From Pseudooceanicola batsensis HTCC2597 (lineage in GTDB: Bacteria > Pseudomonadota > Alphaproteobacteria > Rhodobacterales > Rhodobacteraceae), in NCBI RefSeq assembly GCF_000152725.1, contig NZ_CH724131.1, forward strand, positions 2,854,711 to 2,918,710: DNA of 64,000 nucleotides, written 5' to 3'. The notes under the pieces are model-generated. The model searched no databases. It was not told the origin of the DNA and saw nothing but the letters and a program-made list of their open reading frames with translations. Shown here in pieces: positions 44,902 to 54,296 of the stretch. Made by a program: the position numbers and the translations under genes. The number at the start of each line of letters is the position of its first letter. Within the stretch, counting starts at the first letter, position 1.

Positions 44902-45879
44902 ATGACAAAGGTCGTTGCCGTTCTCGAACCGGGCTACGCCGACTACGCGACCGAAAGGGCGCTGTTGGCGGAGCACGGGGTCGAGGTGGTCGCCGTGCCC
45001 GAGTCCGAGGCGGCGGCTCCGGCGCTCGCGCGTCTTGATCCGGTCGCGGTGCTGCTGCGCGAACGGCCTTTCGGGGCCGGGGAAATCGCGGCGGCACCCG
45101 GCCTCCGGGGGGTGGTGCGCTATGGCGTTGGGGTCGACAACATCGACCTGGCCGCGGCGCGCGAGGCCGGCATCTACGTGGCCAACGTCCCCGACTACGG
45201 CGCCGAGCACGAGGTCAGCGACCACGCCGTGGCGCTCTACCTCGCCGTCAACCGCCGCATCCCCGCGCGCGACGCCGAGGTGCGCTCGGGGGGCTGGGGC
45301 GTGGGGCAGGCCGCCATGATCCCCGGCCGCCGCGCGGCGGTCCTGGGGCTCGTGGGCTACGGCCGCATCGCCCGGGCCGCCGCCGCGAAATTCCGGGCCC
45401 TGGGGTTTGTCCGCGTGCTGGCCCATGATCCTGGCGTCCCCGACGCGGAGCTGCGCCGCGAAGGCGTGACCCCCGCCGATCCCGACACGATCTGCCGCGA
45501 GGCGGACGTGATCAGCCTGCACGCGCCTCTCGTGGCCGGGACGCACCATATCATCGACGCGCGACGTATCGCGCTGATGAAACCCACCACAATCCTCGTC
45601 AACGTCGCCCGCGGCGGGCTGGTTGACGAGCCGGCCCTGGCCGCCGCCCTCGCAGAGGGGCGGATTTTCGGCGCCGGCATCGACGTCTTCGAAGACGAAC
45701 CACCGGCCCCGGCGGCAAACCCGCTGTTCGAGGCCCCGAACACCGTGCTCACCGATCACGGCGCCTGGTACTCCGAAGCCTCCGTCGAGCGCTTGCAGAC
45801 GCTCGCCGCGCAGGAGGTGGCCCGCGTTCTGGCCGGGCAGCCGCCCGAGAACTGGGTGAACCGGTGGCCCACGCGATGA
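44902..45879 (+). CDS. D-2-hydroxyacid dehydrogenase family protein
   Basis: NAD(P)-dependent enzyme of 325 residues. Nucleotide site GLVGYGRIARAAAAKF (G-x-G-x2-x pattern), catalytic Arg in VNVARGGLVDE, Glu in IDVFEDEPP and His in LTDHGAWYS. The latter lacks the HP-H-I form but His is retained, as in CtBP/SerA-like members. Reversibly reduces a 2-keto acid or oxidises a 2-hydroxy acid. Start ATG 44902 is 20 bases after the binding-protein stop; the open frame upstream is antisense to nothing and overlaps that gene, so is not used. Confidence 0.9.
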   Translation: MTKVVAVLEPGYADYATERALLAEHGVEVVAVPESEAAAPALARLDPVAVLLRERPFGAGEIAAAPGLRGVVRYGVGVDNIDLAAAREAGIYVANVPDYGAEHEVSDHAVALYLAVNRRIPARDAEVRSGGWGVGQAAMIPGRRAAVLGLVGYGRIARAAAAKFRALGFVRVLAHDPGVPDAELRREGVTPADPDTICREADVISLHAPLVAGTHHIIDARRIALMKPTTILVNVARGGLVDEPALAAALAEGRIFGAGIDVFEDEPPAPAANPLFEAPNTVLTDHGAWYSEASVERLQTLAAQEVARVLAGQPPENWVNRWPTR

Positions 45880-45913
45880 CCTGTGAAAATTCCGATCCCA
45901 GAAAGGACAGACA

Positions 45914-46564
45914 ATGACCCTCGACCAACTCATCGCCGGTTTCCGCGAAACCGCCATCGCGTCCTGCGCCGACGCGATGGACCAGATCGCCGGGCGCCGC
46001 GGCTACCTGGCTCATGCGATCAAGCCGCGCATCAACGACAAGAAGATCGTCGGCCCGGCTGTCACCGTGCTGGAAGAGGCGACGGAGGAATCGCATCCGC
46101 CGACCCACGCGATCGAGCTGATCGACAGTTCCGAGGCCGGCTCGGTGATCGTCATCTCGATCGATGGCGAAGCCGATGTCGCGGTCTGGGGCGGCCTGAT
46201 GACCGCCGGCGCCGTCGCCAACAAGCTCGAGGCGGCCGTGCTGGACGGGGCGGTGCGCGACATCACCGAGATCAGACGCGACTATGACTTTCCGGTCTAT
46301 GCCCGTTCGGCGTCCCCCGGAACGACCGTGGGCCGCTACAAGACCGTGGCCGCCAACGTGCCGGTCAAGCTGGACGGGATCGAGGTGAACCCCGGCGACA
46401 TCATGGTGGGCGACGTGGACGGCATCGTCGTGATCCCGCGCGACCACGCCGAAGAGGTCCTGAAGATGGCGCGCGAGATCGACGAACGCGAGGCCGAGCA
46501 GGCGCGGCTCATCACCGAGGCCGGCTCGCTCCAGGAGGGGCTGGCGAAATACGGCCGCATCTGA
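45914..46564 (+). CDS. RraA/HMG-aldolase-like protein
   Basis: Protein of 216 residues of the RraA superfamily, which includes RNase E inhibitors and class II pyruvate aldolases/decarboxylases such as HMG aldolase. The aldolase-type metal and substrate motif is present: GGLMTAGAVANKLEAAVLDG then AVRD, giving the conserved Arg-Asp. C-terminal VGDVDGIVVIPRDHAEEV is typical. Context (TRAP, dehydrogenase, kinase) favours an enzyme cleaving or decarboxylating a keto acid over RNase E control. Confidence 0.88.
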   Translation: MTLDQLIAGFRETAIASCADAMDQIAGRRGYLAHAIKPRINDKKIVGPAVTVLEEATEESHPPTHAIELIDSSEAGSVIVISIDGEADVAVWGGLMTAGAVANKLEAAVLDGAVRDITEIRRDYDFPVYARSASPGTTVGRYKTVAANVPVKLDGIEVNPGDIMVGDVDGIVVIPRDHAEEVLKMAREIDEREAEQARLITEAGSLQEGLAKYGRI

Positions 46565-46591
46565 GGCCCCGACACGCGCGAGGAGGCGGAC

Positions 46592-47509
46592 ATGGATATT
46601 CTCTGTTTCGGCGAACCCATGCTGGAGTTCAACGAACAGCCCGACGGCCGCTTCCTGGCGGGCCACGGGGGCGATACCTCGAACTGCGCGGTCGCCGCGC
46701 GCCGCTCGGGCGCGCGGGTCGGCGTGCTGACGCATCTCGGCGCGGACGCCGCCGGCGACAGTTTCATGCGGCTGTGGAAGGACGAGGGCATCGAGACGGG
46801 CGCGGTCCGGCGCAATGCGGAGGCGCATACCGGCGTCTATTTCATCACCCACGGGCCGGACGGGCACAGCTTCAGCTATCTGCGCAAGGATTCGGCCGCC
46901 AGCCGGATCCGGCCTGCTGACATCGACCCGCAGGTGATCGCGCAGGCCGGGGTGCTGCACGTCTCGGGCATCACGCAGGCGATCTCGGACAGTTCCTGCG
47001 ACGCGGTCTTCGCCGCGATGGAGGCCGCGAGAGAGGCGGGCGTGCAGGTGTCCTTCGATACGAACCTGCGCCTCAAGCTCTGGCCGTTGGCGCGCGCCCG
47101 CGCGGTGATCCACGCGGCGATGGAAATGGCGGATATCGCCCTGCCGGGGCTCGAGGATGCCGAGGTGCTGACCGGTCTTTCGGATCCCGACGCCATCGCG
47201 GATTTCTACCTCGGCCTCGGAGCGGGCGTGGTCGCCCTGACGCTCGGGGCGGAGGGCACGCTGGTGGCCACCGGTGAGCGGCGCGACCGCGTCGCGGCGT
47301 TTCCCGTCGAGGCCGTGGACGCGACGGCGGCCGGCGACACCTTCGACGGCGCCTTCCTTGCCGAGCTGCGGGCGGGCCGGGATCCCTTCGCGGCGGCCCG
47401 CTATGCCAATGCGGCGGCCGCCCTCTCCACCCGGGGCTACGGGGCCGTCGCGCCGATGCCGAAGCGCGAGGCCGTCGAGGCCTTCCTGAACGAAAGGACG
47501 GCACCATGA
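46592..47509 (+). CDS. PfkB-family sugar kinase, KDG-kinase-like
   Basis: Ribokinase-fold kinase of 305 residues. N-terminal CFGEPMLEFNEQPDGRFLAG with GGDTSNCAVAARRSGARVG is the pattern of 2-keto-3-deoxygluconate kinases; the anion-hole/catalytic Asp lies in DATAAGDTFDGAFL near residue 250, and DTNLRLKLWP is the KdgK-type segment. Likely phosphorylates a 2-keto-3-deoxy sugar acid or related compound. Stop overlaps the SDR start (ATGA). Confidence 0.9.
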   Translation: MDILCFGEPMLEFNEQPDGRFLAGHGGDTSNCAVAARRSGARVGVLTHLGADAAGDSFMRLWKDEGIETGAVRRNAEAHTGVYFITHGPDGHSFSYLRKDSAASRIRPADIDPQVIAQAGVLHVSGITQAISDSSCDAVFAAMEAAREAGVQVSFDTNLRLKLWPLARARAVIHAAMEMADIALPGLEDAEVLTGLSDPDAIADFYLGLGAGVVALTLGAEGTLVATGERRDRVAAFPVEAVDATAAGDTFDGAFLAELRAGRDPFAAARYANAAAALSTRGYGAVAPMPKREAVEAFLNERTAP

Positions 47510-48207
47510 AACATGCGCTCGTGACCGGCGGCACCAGCGGCATCGGACGCGGGGTGGTCGAGGCGCTGCTGGACGAAGGATGGCAGGTGACGGCCACCGG
47601 TCTCACCGAAGCCGAGGCCGCCGACGCCGAAGAGGCCGAGGGGTTGCGCAACGCGGCGCTGGACGTCACCGACGACGCATCCGTGACCGACCTGCTGGGC
47701 GATCTGCCCCGGCTGGACGGGCTGGTGAACTGCGCCGGCATCCTGCGGCGCGGCGAGGAATACGAGATGGCGGTCTTCGAACAGGTCATCGCGGTGAATC
47801 TCCTGGGCACCATGCGGGTCTGTCTTGCCGCCCGCGACAAGCTGCGCGCGGCAGGGGGCACGATCGTCAACACCGCCTCGATGCTGTCCTTCTTCGGCGG
47901 TCCCCTCGTGCCGGGTTATTCGGCCTCGAAGGGCGGGGTGGCGCAGCTGACGAAATCGCTCGCCGCGAAATGGGCCGAGGAGGGCATACGCGTGAACGCC
48001 GTCGCGCCGGGCTGGATCGAGACACGGATGACCGAGGGGCTGCGCAGCGACGCCACCCGTGAAAGCGGCATCCTCGGGCGCACCCCCCAGGGCCGATGGG
48101 GCCGTCCGCGCGAGGTCGGCAACGTGGTCGCCATGCTGCTGGATCCGCGCTGCAGCTTCGTCACCGGATCGGTCGTGCCGGTCGACGGCGGCTATTCGGC
48201 AGTATGA
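47506..48207 (+). CDS. Short-chain dehydrogenase/reductase
   Basis: Classical SDR of 233 residues. Cofactor site VTGGTSGIGRG, NCAGIL strand, catalytic Ser in NTASMLS and Tyr/Lys in YSASKGG, and PGWIETRMTEG. It probably oxidises or reduces a hydroxyl of the imported sugar acid. Overlaps the kinase by 4 bases; its stop sits in the ribosome site of the cupin gene. Confidence 0.92.
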   Translation: MKHALVTGGTSGIGRGVVEALLDEGWQVTATGLTEAEAADAEEAEGLRNAALDVTDDASVTDLLGDLPRLDGLVNCAGILRRGEEYEMAVFEQVIAVNLLGTMRVCLAARDKLRAAGGTIVNTASMLSFFGGPLVPGYSASKGGVAQLTKSLAAKWAEEGIRVNAVAPGWIETRMTEGLRSDATRESGILGRTPQGRWGRPREVGNVVAMLLDPRCSFVTGSVVPVDGGYSAV

Positions 48208-48215
48208 AGGAGAAC

Positions 48216-48749
48216 ATGATGAGCAAGACAGACGAGACCCGCGACGAGGCTCTGATGCCCTATCAGAAGCCGTTCCCCGCGGACGCCCTGGACGAGATCG
48301 TGGTCCCGCAGGCCGTGCCGCAGGACGATCGCATCTGGGTGCCTCAGGCCCCCAACGTCTGGTTCCGCCCGCTCTGCCTGAACCGGTCGCAGGGATATTG
48401 GGTCAACCTTCTCAAGGTCCGCAAATCCGGCGTTCTGTCGCGCCACCGGCACCCGAACACCGTGCATGGCTATGTGATCCGGGGAAAGTGGTATTATCTC
48501 GAACACGACTGGGTCGCCGAAGAGGGCGGCTATGTCATGGAGCCGCCGGGCGAGACGCATACGCTGGTGGTCCCCGAGGACGTCGAGGAGATGATCACGC
48601 TCTTCCAGGTGAACGGCGTCATGTCCTACGTCGACCCCTGGGGCGAGCCGGTCGGGTACGAGGACGTCTTCACCAAGATCGACATGTGCCGCGCGCACTA
48701 CGCCGAGGTCGGCCTGGGCGAGGACTACGTTCAGCAGTTCATCCGGTGA
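48216..48749 (+). CDS. Cupin, 2,4'-dihydroxyacetophenone dioxygenase-like
   Basis: Protein of 176-177 residues with a cupin fold. Metal-binding set is visible as SRHRHPNTVHGYVIRG and a later GYVMEPPGETHTLV. Similar to the ChrR-type cupins annotated as 2,4'-dihydroxyacetophenone dioxygenase. In this operon it may act as an isomerase or epimerase of the sugar acid instead of a dioxygenase. AAGGAG precedes two adjacent ATGs (48216, 48219); the second has the better spacing. Last gene of the operon. Confidence 0.85.
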   Translation: MMSKTDETRDEALMPYQKPFPADALDEIVVPQAVPQDDRIWVPQAPNVWFRPLCLNRSQGYWVNLLKVRKSGVLSRHRHPNTVHGYVIRGKWYYLEHDWVAEEGGYVMEPPGETHTLVVPEDVEEMITLFQVNGVMSYVDPWGEPVGYEDVFTKIDMCRAHYAEVGLGEDYVQQFIR

Positions 48750-49159
48750 TGGCAGGGGCCCGGGCCGCATGGCCGCGGCGCTCACGGCGGGTATGGCCCG
48801 CGGATCGGGGCGGCTGAGCGGCCGGTCGTCCCGACCCCGCACGGATGCGCCGCATGGCGCGGCGAGCGGCTCCTCCCGGAGGGACCGCCGAGGGCCGTGC
48901 CGCGCCCTTCATCCTGTTGATGTGGTTGGTCGACGCGGTGCAGAGAAACGACCGCCCGCCGGTCGCGAAATTCAGCGCCGGTGCAACCGGCGGCTCGCCG
49001 CCCGAGTAGTCGGCGGCGCGGCACTCAGCGTGCTGTCCGGCCGTCTCGCGGGCTCCTGACTTCCGCGCCTCCTTGCCGTTGCCACCAGCGGACGCATCGG
49101 CGCTTTTGCGCATCGCTTTTGGTCTTGCCGGGATCGCAGGCCGCCCATAGCGTCCGCGC
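48750..49159. other. Gene-free stretch, 410 bases
   Basis: GC-rich DNA between the cupin gene and the MFS gene. Frames are open by composition on both strands but have no ribosome site or recognisable product; I see no terminator with a T run. Confidence 0.5.
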
Positions 49160-50374
49160 ATGGGTGACGGGGACGTTCTGGACAGCGGTTATTCCTGGCG
49201 GAGGCTCGCGCTTTCGCTCGCCCTATCGATTGTCGGCAACGTCGGCATGTGGGCCGTCATCCTGGTCCTGCCTTCGGTACAGGCCGAGTTCGGCCTCGAC
49301 CGCGCCGATTCCACGCTGCCCTACACCCTGACGATGGCCGGGTTCGCCCTCGGCAACGGGTTGATCGGCCGCGCGGTGGACCGATACGGCATCACGCAGG
49401 CGCTGATCGGTGCCGGCATCCTGCAGGGGGCCGGGTTCCTCGTCGCGGCCGTGTTCCCGGGGTTCCTGGCCGTCACGGTCCTGCATCTCTTCATCGGCTT
49501 CGGCGCCGCGGCCTGCTTCGCGCCGCTGATCGCCGACGTCTCGCTCTGGTTTCTCCGGCGGCGCGGGATCGCCGTGGCGCTGATCGCCTCGGGGAACTAC
49601 CTTTCCGGCGCGCTCTGGCCGCTGCTTCTGTCGGGCGTGATCGCCGGCGGGGGATGGCGGGCGGCCTATTCGGTTCTGGGCGTGGCCGTTCTGGCCGTGG
49701 TCATTCCCGGCGCGTTCCTGCTGCGCCGCCGCCTGCCGGATCTGGCCGTGGCGCAGTCGGACCGCATGAGCCTTGCGCGGGCGCGGTCCTCGGGCTTCTC
49801 GCCGCTGGCCCTGACCGTGATGCTGGGGCTGGCTGGTATCGGATGCTGCGTCGCGATGTCGATGCCGCAGGTCCATATCGTCGCCTTCTGCGTCGACCTC
49901 GGCTACGGGCCGGCGGTCGGCGGGCAGATGCTGTCGCTGATGCTGCTGGGCGGCGTCGCGTCGCGCATCCTGTCGGGGCTTCTGGCCGACCGGATCGGAG
50001 GGGTGCGCACCCTTCTGATCGGCTCGACCCTCCAGACCATGGCGCTGGTGCTCTACCTGCCCTCCGGCGGCCTGACGTCGCTCTATCTGGTCTCGGCGGT
50101 CTTCGGTCTATCGCAGGGGGGGATCGTGCCGAGCTACGCGGTGATCGTACGGGAATACCTGCCGGCCCGCGAGGCGGGCGCCCGTGTCGGCCTGGTGATC
50201 ATGACGACGATCGTCGGCATGGCGCTCGGCGGCTGGATGGCGGGCTGGATCTACGATGTTTCGGGCAGCTATTTCCTGGCCTTCGTCAACGGCATTGCCT
50301 GGAACCTTCTGAACATCGGTATCATGCTGCTGATCCTGGCGCGGACCCGCCGGGCCGGCGCGCTGGCGGCGTAG
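49160..50374 (+). CDS. MFS transporter, monocarboxylate-porter-like
   Basis: Inner-membrane protein of 404 residues with 12 predicted helices. The loop after helix 2 carries GRAVDRYGITQALIGAG (D-R-x-G motif A variant), and motif A is repeated between helices 8 and 9 as GLLADRIGGVRTLL. WFLRRRGIAVALIASGNYLS fits the OFA/MCT-type MFS that move small carboxylates. Not clearly linked to the preceding operon because of the 410-base gap. Confidence 0.88.
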   Translation: MGDGDVLDSGYSWRRLALSLALSIVGNVGMWAVILVLPSVQAEFGLDRADSTLPYTLTMAGFALGNGLIGRAVDRYGITQALIGAGILQGAGFLVAAVFPGFLAVTVLHLFIGFGAAACFAPLIADVSLWFLRRRGIAVALIASGNYLSGALWPLLLSGVIAGGGWRAAYSVLGVAVLAVVIPGAFLLRRRLPDLAVAQSDRMSLARARSSGFSPLALTVMLGLAGIGCCVAMSMPQVHIVAFCVDLGYGPAVGGQMLSLMLLGGVASRILSGLLADRIGGVRTLLIGSTLQTMALVLYLPSGGLTSLYLVSAVFGLSQGGIVPSYAVIVREYLPAREAGARVGLVIMTTIVGMALGGWMAGWIYDVSGSYFLAFVNGIAWNLLNIGIMLLILARTRRAGALAA

Positions 50375-50444
50375 TCCGCGCCCCGGCATCCTCGGCTCCG
50401 ATCCGCGGATTTCCGGTCCCGGAGCGTGCGCGCAGTGGCGGCAG

Positions 50445-50467
50445 ATCCTCGGGTCGAACCCGAGGAT
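50445..50467. repeat. REP-like palindrome between convergent genes
   Basis: ATCCTCGGGT-CGA-ACCCGAGGAT, a perfect 10-base hairpin lying 70 bases after the MFS stop and 20 bases before the trhO stop. Such hairpins are commonly repeated between genes in alphaproteobacteria and may protect both mRNA ends. Confidence 0.65.
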
Positions 50468-50486
50468 GACGCAGCGCGGGGGCGGA

Positions 50487-51398
50487 TCAGGTGTCCTGCC
50501 GCCCCAGGTGTTTCTCGCCCCGCGCCTTGGCCAGGCCGATCTGGCGCTGGCGTTCGCGGAACCTGGCCTTGTCGGCCTCCGAGGTTTCCTCGATGCAGTG
50601 GTGGCACGACACCCCGTGCTCGTAGGCCGCCCGCGCCCTGTCCTCGGGCAGAATCGGGCGACGGCAGGCATGGCAGAGTTCGTGCGGCCCCTCGGCCAGG
50701 CCGTGCCCGACCGAAACGCGCCCGTCGAAGACAAAGCAGTCGCCCTGCCAGGCGCTGTCCTCGGGCGGCACCTCCTCGAGGTATTTCAGGATGCCGCCCC
50801 TGAGGTGGTAGACCTCTTCGACCCCCTGGCCGAGCAGGTAGTTGGTCGATTTCTCGCATCGGATACCGCCGGTGCAGAACATCGCGATCCGCTTGTTGTG
50901 GAACCTCTCCCTGTTCTCCTCCCACCAGGCGGGGAAGTCGCGGAAGCTTTCCGTCTGCGGGTCGACCGCCCCCTCGAACGTGCCGATGGCGACCTCGTAG
51001 TCGTTCCGCGTGTCGATCACCGCCACGTCCGGCGACCGGATCAGATCGTTCCAGTCCTTCGGATCGACGTAATGCCCGACCCGGGCGCGCGGATCGACGT
51101 CCGGCTGGCCCATGGTCACGATCTCCTTCTTCAGGCGGACCTTCATCCGCCCGAAAGGCTGCGCCTCCGCCGTGCTCTCCTTCCACTCCAGATCGGCACA
51201 GCCGGGCAGGGCGCGGATATGAGCCAGAACCGTATCGAGCCCCGCGCGCGTTCCCGCGATCGTGCCGTTGATCCCCTCCTGCGCGAGCAGGAGCGACCCG
51301 GTCACCCCTTCCGCCAGACACAGATCGAGCAGCGGCCCGCGCAGTTCCGCGGGGTCGTCGAACCGGGTGAAGTGATAGAGGGCGGCGATGGTGAACAT
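50487..51398 (-). CDS. trhO: tRNA U34 hydroxylase TrhO (rhodanese-like)
   Basis: Protein of 303 residues of the YceA/TrhO family, which makes 5-hydroxyuridine at tRNA position 34 with oxygen. N-terminal domain ([25 protein letters not shown]), rhodanese domain from [19 protein letters not shown], active loop [12 protein letters not shown] with the catalytic cysteine, and a C-terminal Cys-rich zinc-like part ([14 protein letters not shown]). ATG 51398 is chosen as the conserved start; the frame is open upstream. Confidence 0.93.
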   Translation of the reverse strand: MFTIAALYHFTRFDDPAELRGPLLDLCLAEGVTGSLLLAQEGINGTIAGTRAGLDTVLAHIRALPGCADLEWKESTAEAQPFGRMKVRLKKEIVTMGQPDVDPRARVGHYVDPKDWNDLIRSPDVAVIDTRNDYEVAIGTFEGAVDPQTESFRDFPAWWEENRERFHNKRIAMFCTGGIRCEKSTNYLLGQGVEEVYHLRGGILKYLEEVPPEDSAWQGDCFVFDGRVSVGHGLAEGPHELCHACRRPILPEDRARAAYEHGVSCHHCIEETSEADKARFRERQRQIGLAKARGEKHLGRQDT

Positions 51399-51574
51399 GC
51401 GCCGTCCTCTACGCCTCGCGCCGGCCCCGGGCAAGCGTCCAGGCCTCGCGGGCAGGCGGTCTCGGGAACCGGTGGCCCGAACCCGCTGCCCCCCTGGCGC
51501 GCCGCGCGCCGGATCGGCCATTGACCCCGGCGTTCGCCTTGCTACGTTCCCGCAAACCAGACCGGAGCCCTGAT

Positions 51575-52171
51575 ATGACCCGCGCCCTGCTCGTCATCGA
51601 CGTCCAGAACGATTTCTGCCCCGGCGGCGCGCTCGCCGTGAACGGGGGCGACACCATCGTCCCCGGCATCAACCAGCTGATGACCGAATTCGACGCGGTC
51701 GTGCTCACGCAGGACTGGCACCCGGCGGGGCATTCCTCCTTCGCCTCCTCGCACGAGGGGAAGGAGCCGATGGAGATGACCGAGATGCCCTACGGCCCGC
51801 AGGTCCTCTGGCCGGATCACTGCATCCAGGGCTCGCACGGGGCACAGTTCCATCCCGACCTCACGACCGACCGGGCCGACCTGATCATCCGCAAGGGCTT
51901 CGACCCGGCCATCGACAGCTATTCCGCCTTCTTCGAGAACGACCATGAGACGCCCACCGGGCTCGAGGGCTATCTTCGCACCCGCGGCATCGAGGACCTG
52001 ACGCTGGTCGGCCTCGCGACCGACTTCTGCGTGAACTTCTCGGCCGTCGATGCGGCGAAACTGGGCTTCGGGGTGACCGTCCGCACCGACCTCTGCCGCG
52101 CCATCGATCTGAACGGGTCGCTGCAGGCGGCGCTCGAGGGGATGACGCAGGCCGGCGCCGGGATCGCCTGA
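51575..52171 (+). CDS. pncA: Nicotinamidase
   Basis: Hydrolase of 198 residues converting nicotinamide to nicotinate and ammonia for NAD salvage. The Asp-Lys-Cys triad is visible: [15 protein letters not shown] (Asp), LIIRKGF (Lys) and [10 protein letters not shown] (Cys). Metal site [13 protein letters not shown] 51575 (MTRALL) starts the fold. Followed 60 bases later by pncB, the next enzyme of the same route. Confidence 0.96.
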   Translation: MTRALLVIDVQNDFCPGGALAVNGGDTIVPGINQLMTEFDAVVLTQDWHPAGHSSFASSHEGKEPMEMTEMPYGPQVLWPDHCIQGSHGAQFHPDLTTDRADLIIRKGFDPAIDSYSAFFENDHETPTGLEGYLRTRGIEDLTLVGLATDFCVNFSAVDAAKLGFGVTVRTDLCRAIDLNGSLQAALEGMTQAGAGIA

Positions 52172-52231
52172 CCGTCTGGACATTGCATCCTGTCGCCTGC
52201 TTTAACCGTGTGGCGCTGACAGGAGCCCCCG

Positions 52232-53524
52232 ATGACCGATCTCGCCACCCGTGTCTGGAACCACCGCTGGAAGATCGACCCGATCGTCCGCTCGCTTATC
52301 GACACGGATTTCTACAAGCTGCTGATGTGTCAGTCGGTCTTTCGCAACAAGCCCGACACGCAGGTCACGTTTTCCCTGATCAACCGCTCGAAACACGTCC
52401 CCCTGGCCGACCTGATCGACGAGGGCGAGCTGCGCGAACAGCTCGACCATGTCCGGTCGCTGTCGCTGACGCGCGGTGAATCCACCTGGATGCGCGGCAA
52501 CACCTTCTACGGCAAGCGCCAGATGTTCCGCCCCGACTTCATGGAGTGGTTCGAGAACCTCTCGCTCCCGCCCTATCACCTCGAACGGGTCGGCGATCAG
52601 TACGAGCTGACGTTCGAAGGCCAGTGGCCCGAGGTCATGCTGTGGGAAATACCCGCCCTCGCCATCCTGATGGAACTGCGCGGCCGCGCGATCCTCGACC
52701 GGATGGGGCGGTTCGAGCTTCAGGTGCTCTACGCCCGCGCCATGACCAAGATATGGGAGAAGATCACCGCGCTGCGCGATCTCGACGGGCTGCGCATCGC
52801 CGATTTCGGCACGCGGCGCCGGCATTCCCACCTCTGGCAGGACTGGTGCGTGCAGGCGATGATCGAGGGGCTGGGCGAGAAGTTCACCGGCACCTCCAAC
52901 TGCCTGATCGCCATGCGCCGCGATCTCGAGGCGGTCGGCACCAACGCGCACGAACTGCCCATGGTCTATTCGGCGCTGGCGCAGGACGACGCGGCGCTGG
53001 CCCGCGCCCCCTACGACGTGCTGGCCGACTGGCACGAGGAGCATTCCGGCAACCTGCGCATCATCCTGCCCGACACCTACGGCACCAAGGGGTTCCTTGA
53101 CCGCGCGCCCGACTGGCTGGCCGGATGGACCGGCATCCGCATCGACAGCGGAGACCCGGCGACCGGCGCCGAGACCGCCATCGACTGGTGGATCTCCCGC
53201 GGGGAGGACCCGCGCGAGAAGCTGGTCATCTTTTCGGACGGTCTGGACGTGGCGAAGATCGAGGAGCTGCACCGCCAGTTCTCGGGCCGGGTCCGCGTGT
53301 CGTTCGGCTGGGGGACGCTCTTGACGAACGACTTCCGCGGGTTGGTCCCCGGGGACGCGCTGGCGCCGTTTTCGCTGGTCTGCAAGGCTGTGGCGGCGGA
53401 GGGGCGGCCGACGGTCAAGCTGTCGGACAACCCGGAGAAGGCCATGGGGCCGGTAGCGGAGATCGCGCGGTATAAAAGGGTGTTCGGGGTTGGGGAGCAG
53501 GAGAGGGTGGAGGTTGTGGTTTAG
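52232..53524 (+). CDS. pncB: Nicotinate phosphoribosyltransferase
   Basis: Enzyme of 430 residues that joins nicotinate to PRPP, giving nicotinate mononucleotide. Family signs: LIDTDFYKLLMCQSVF near the start, IADFGTRRRHS, FTGTSNCLIAMR, LPDTYGTKGFL, WTGIRIDSGDP and KLVIFSDGLDV. Together with pncA it forms a two-step NAD salvage unit. Its TAG stop overlaps the stop of the converging fic gene, where base composition changes abruptly. Confidence 0.96.
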   Translation: MTDLATRVWNHRWKIDPIVRSLIDTDFYKLLMCQSVFRNKPDTQVTFSLINRSKHVPLADLIDEGELREQLDHVRSLSLTRGESTWMRGNTFYGKRQMFRPDFMEWFENLSLPPYHLERVGDQYELTFEGQWPEVMLWEIPALAILMELRGRAILDRMGRFELQVLYARAMTKIWEKITALRDLDGLRIADFGTRRRHSHLWQDWCVQAMIEGLGEKFTGTSNCLIAMRRDLEAVGTNAHELPMVYSALAQDDAALARAPYDVLADWHEEHSGNLRIILPDTYGTKGFLDRAPDWLAGWTGIRIDSGDPATGAETAIDWWISRGEDPREKLVIFSDGLDVAKIEELHRQFSGRVRVSFGWGTLLTNDFRGLVPGDALAPFSLVCKAVAAEGRPTVKLSDNPEKAMGPVAEIARYKRVFGVGEQERVEVVV

Positions 53525-54292
53525 GCAAGTACACTAGTCAATATAGCGGCGATCACGACGAAAACACCGCCGAAAATTACTGGGTGACGTTCGATCGCAG
53601 TAATACAGCGACGAATAATACCGGGTGCCTTAGGTTCTGGAAGCAATGATCTTCCAGTTGCTTTCTCTTGGAGGCCGACCAACTGATTGGCTAGGTAACC
53701 CTCCATCAGTCTCTCCATAGCCGAAACATCAATTCGGCCTTTTTTCCAAGCTATGTCAGCCGCCTCCAATGCATCATAGTAGGGCTGCTTGCTTTCCGAG
53801 ATTTGTTCCGGAATCGTCTTCGTGCCGGGCAAAATTTGTCCAAGACGACCGCACAACACCATGTAGGATAGCATCCTCGACGTGCAGACCGTTGCCGTCT
53901 GCAAATGGATGAATCCAGTTCAGACGCCACATTATGTATGATGAAAGATGAATTGCCGTTTGCTCATCCCAGTTCTCGATAACGTAGTCGAGCATTTCTT
54001 CGACGTACCGAGCAACGTCGTCTCCCGAAACAGGATTATGTTTACTACCTCTGATAGTGACTGCAGCGGGCCGGAAATTTCCTGCATGCCGATCGATTCC
54101 GTCTAGAGCTTTTCGATGCAACGTGAGCAACATCGACACTCGGAGCGTTGGCTTCCCTTCAGCCAGCCAACGCTCCGTCTCTTCTATTGCCCAGTCAAAT
54201 TGTTCGAGAGCGTTGGCGGCTTCTTTCTCTGCAAGTTCCGTCGGATCCGAAATTAGCGTAGGAATTTCGGCTTCGCTTTTTCGATCCGACAT
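53521..54292 (-). pseudogene. fic: Frameshifted Fic-family toxin (AMP-transferase)
   Basis: The gene reads as a Fic protein to HPFADGNG (His128), the catalytic motif, and then goes out of frame. One extra base (53886; CTGC for CGC on the coding strand) causes it: removing it gives HPFADGNGRTSRMLSYM and a 256-residue protein, with stop at 53521. The repaired product has a Fic N-terminal part, the Fic core, and a C-terminal membrane helix (HPVIFGGVFVVIAAILTSVL). Fic enzymes transfer AMP to target proteins. As it stands the frame ends 44 residues after the N of the motif, so it is dead unless the extra base is a sequencing error. Region is visibly lower in GC than its flanks. Confidence 0.85.
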
Positions 54293-54296
54293 TCAA

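Noticed and set aside
48750..49159. Small protein genes in the gap before the MFS gene
   Set aside because: Open frames exist on both strands only because of high GC; none has a ribosome site or sensible product.
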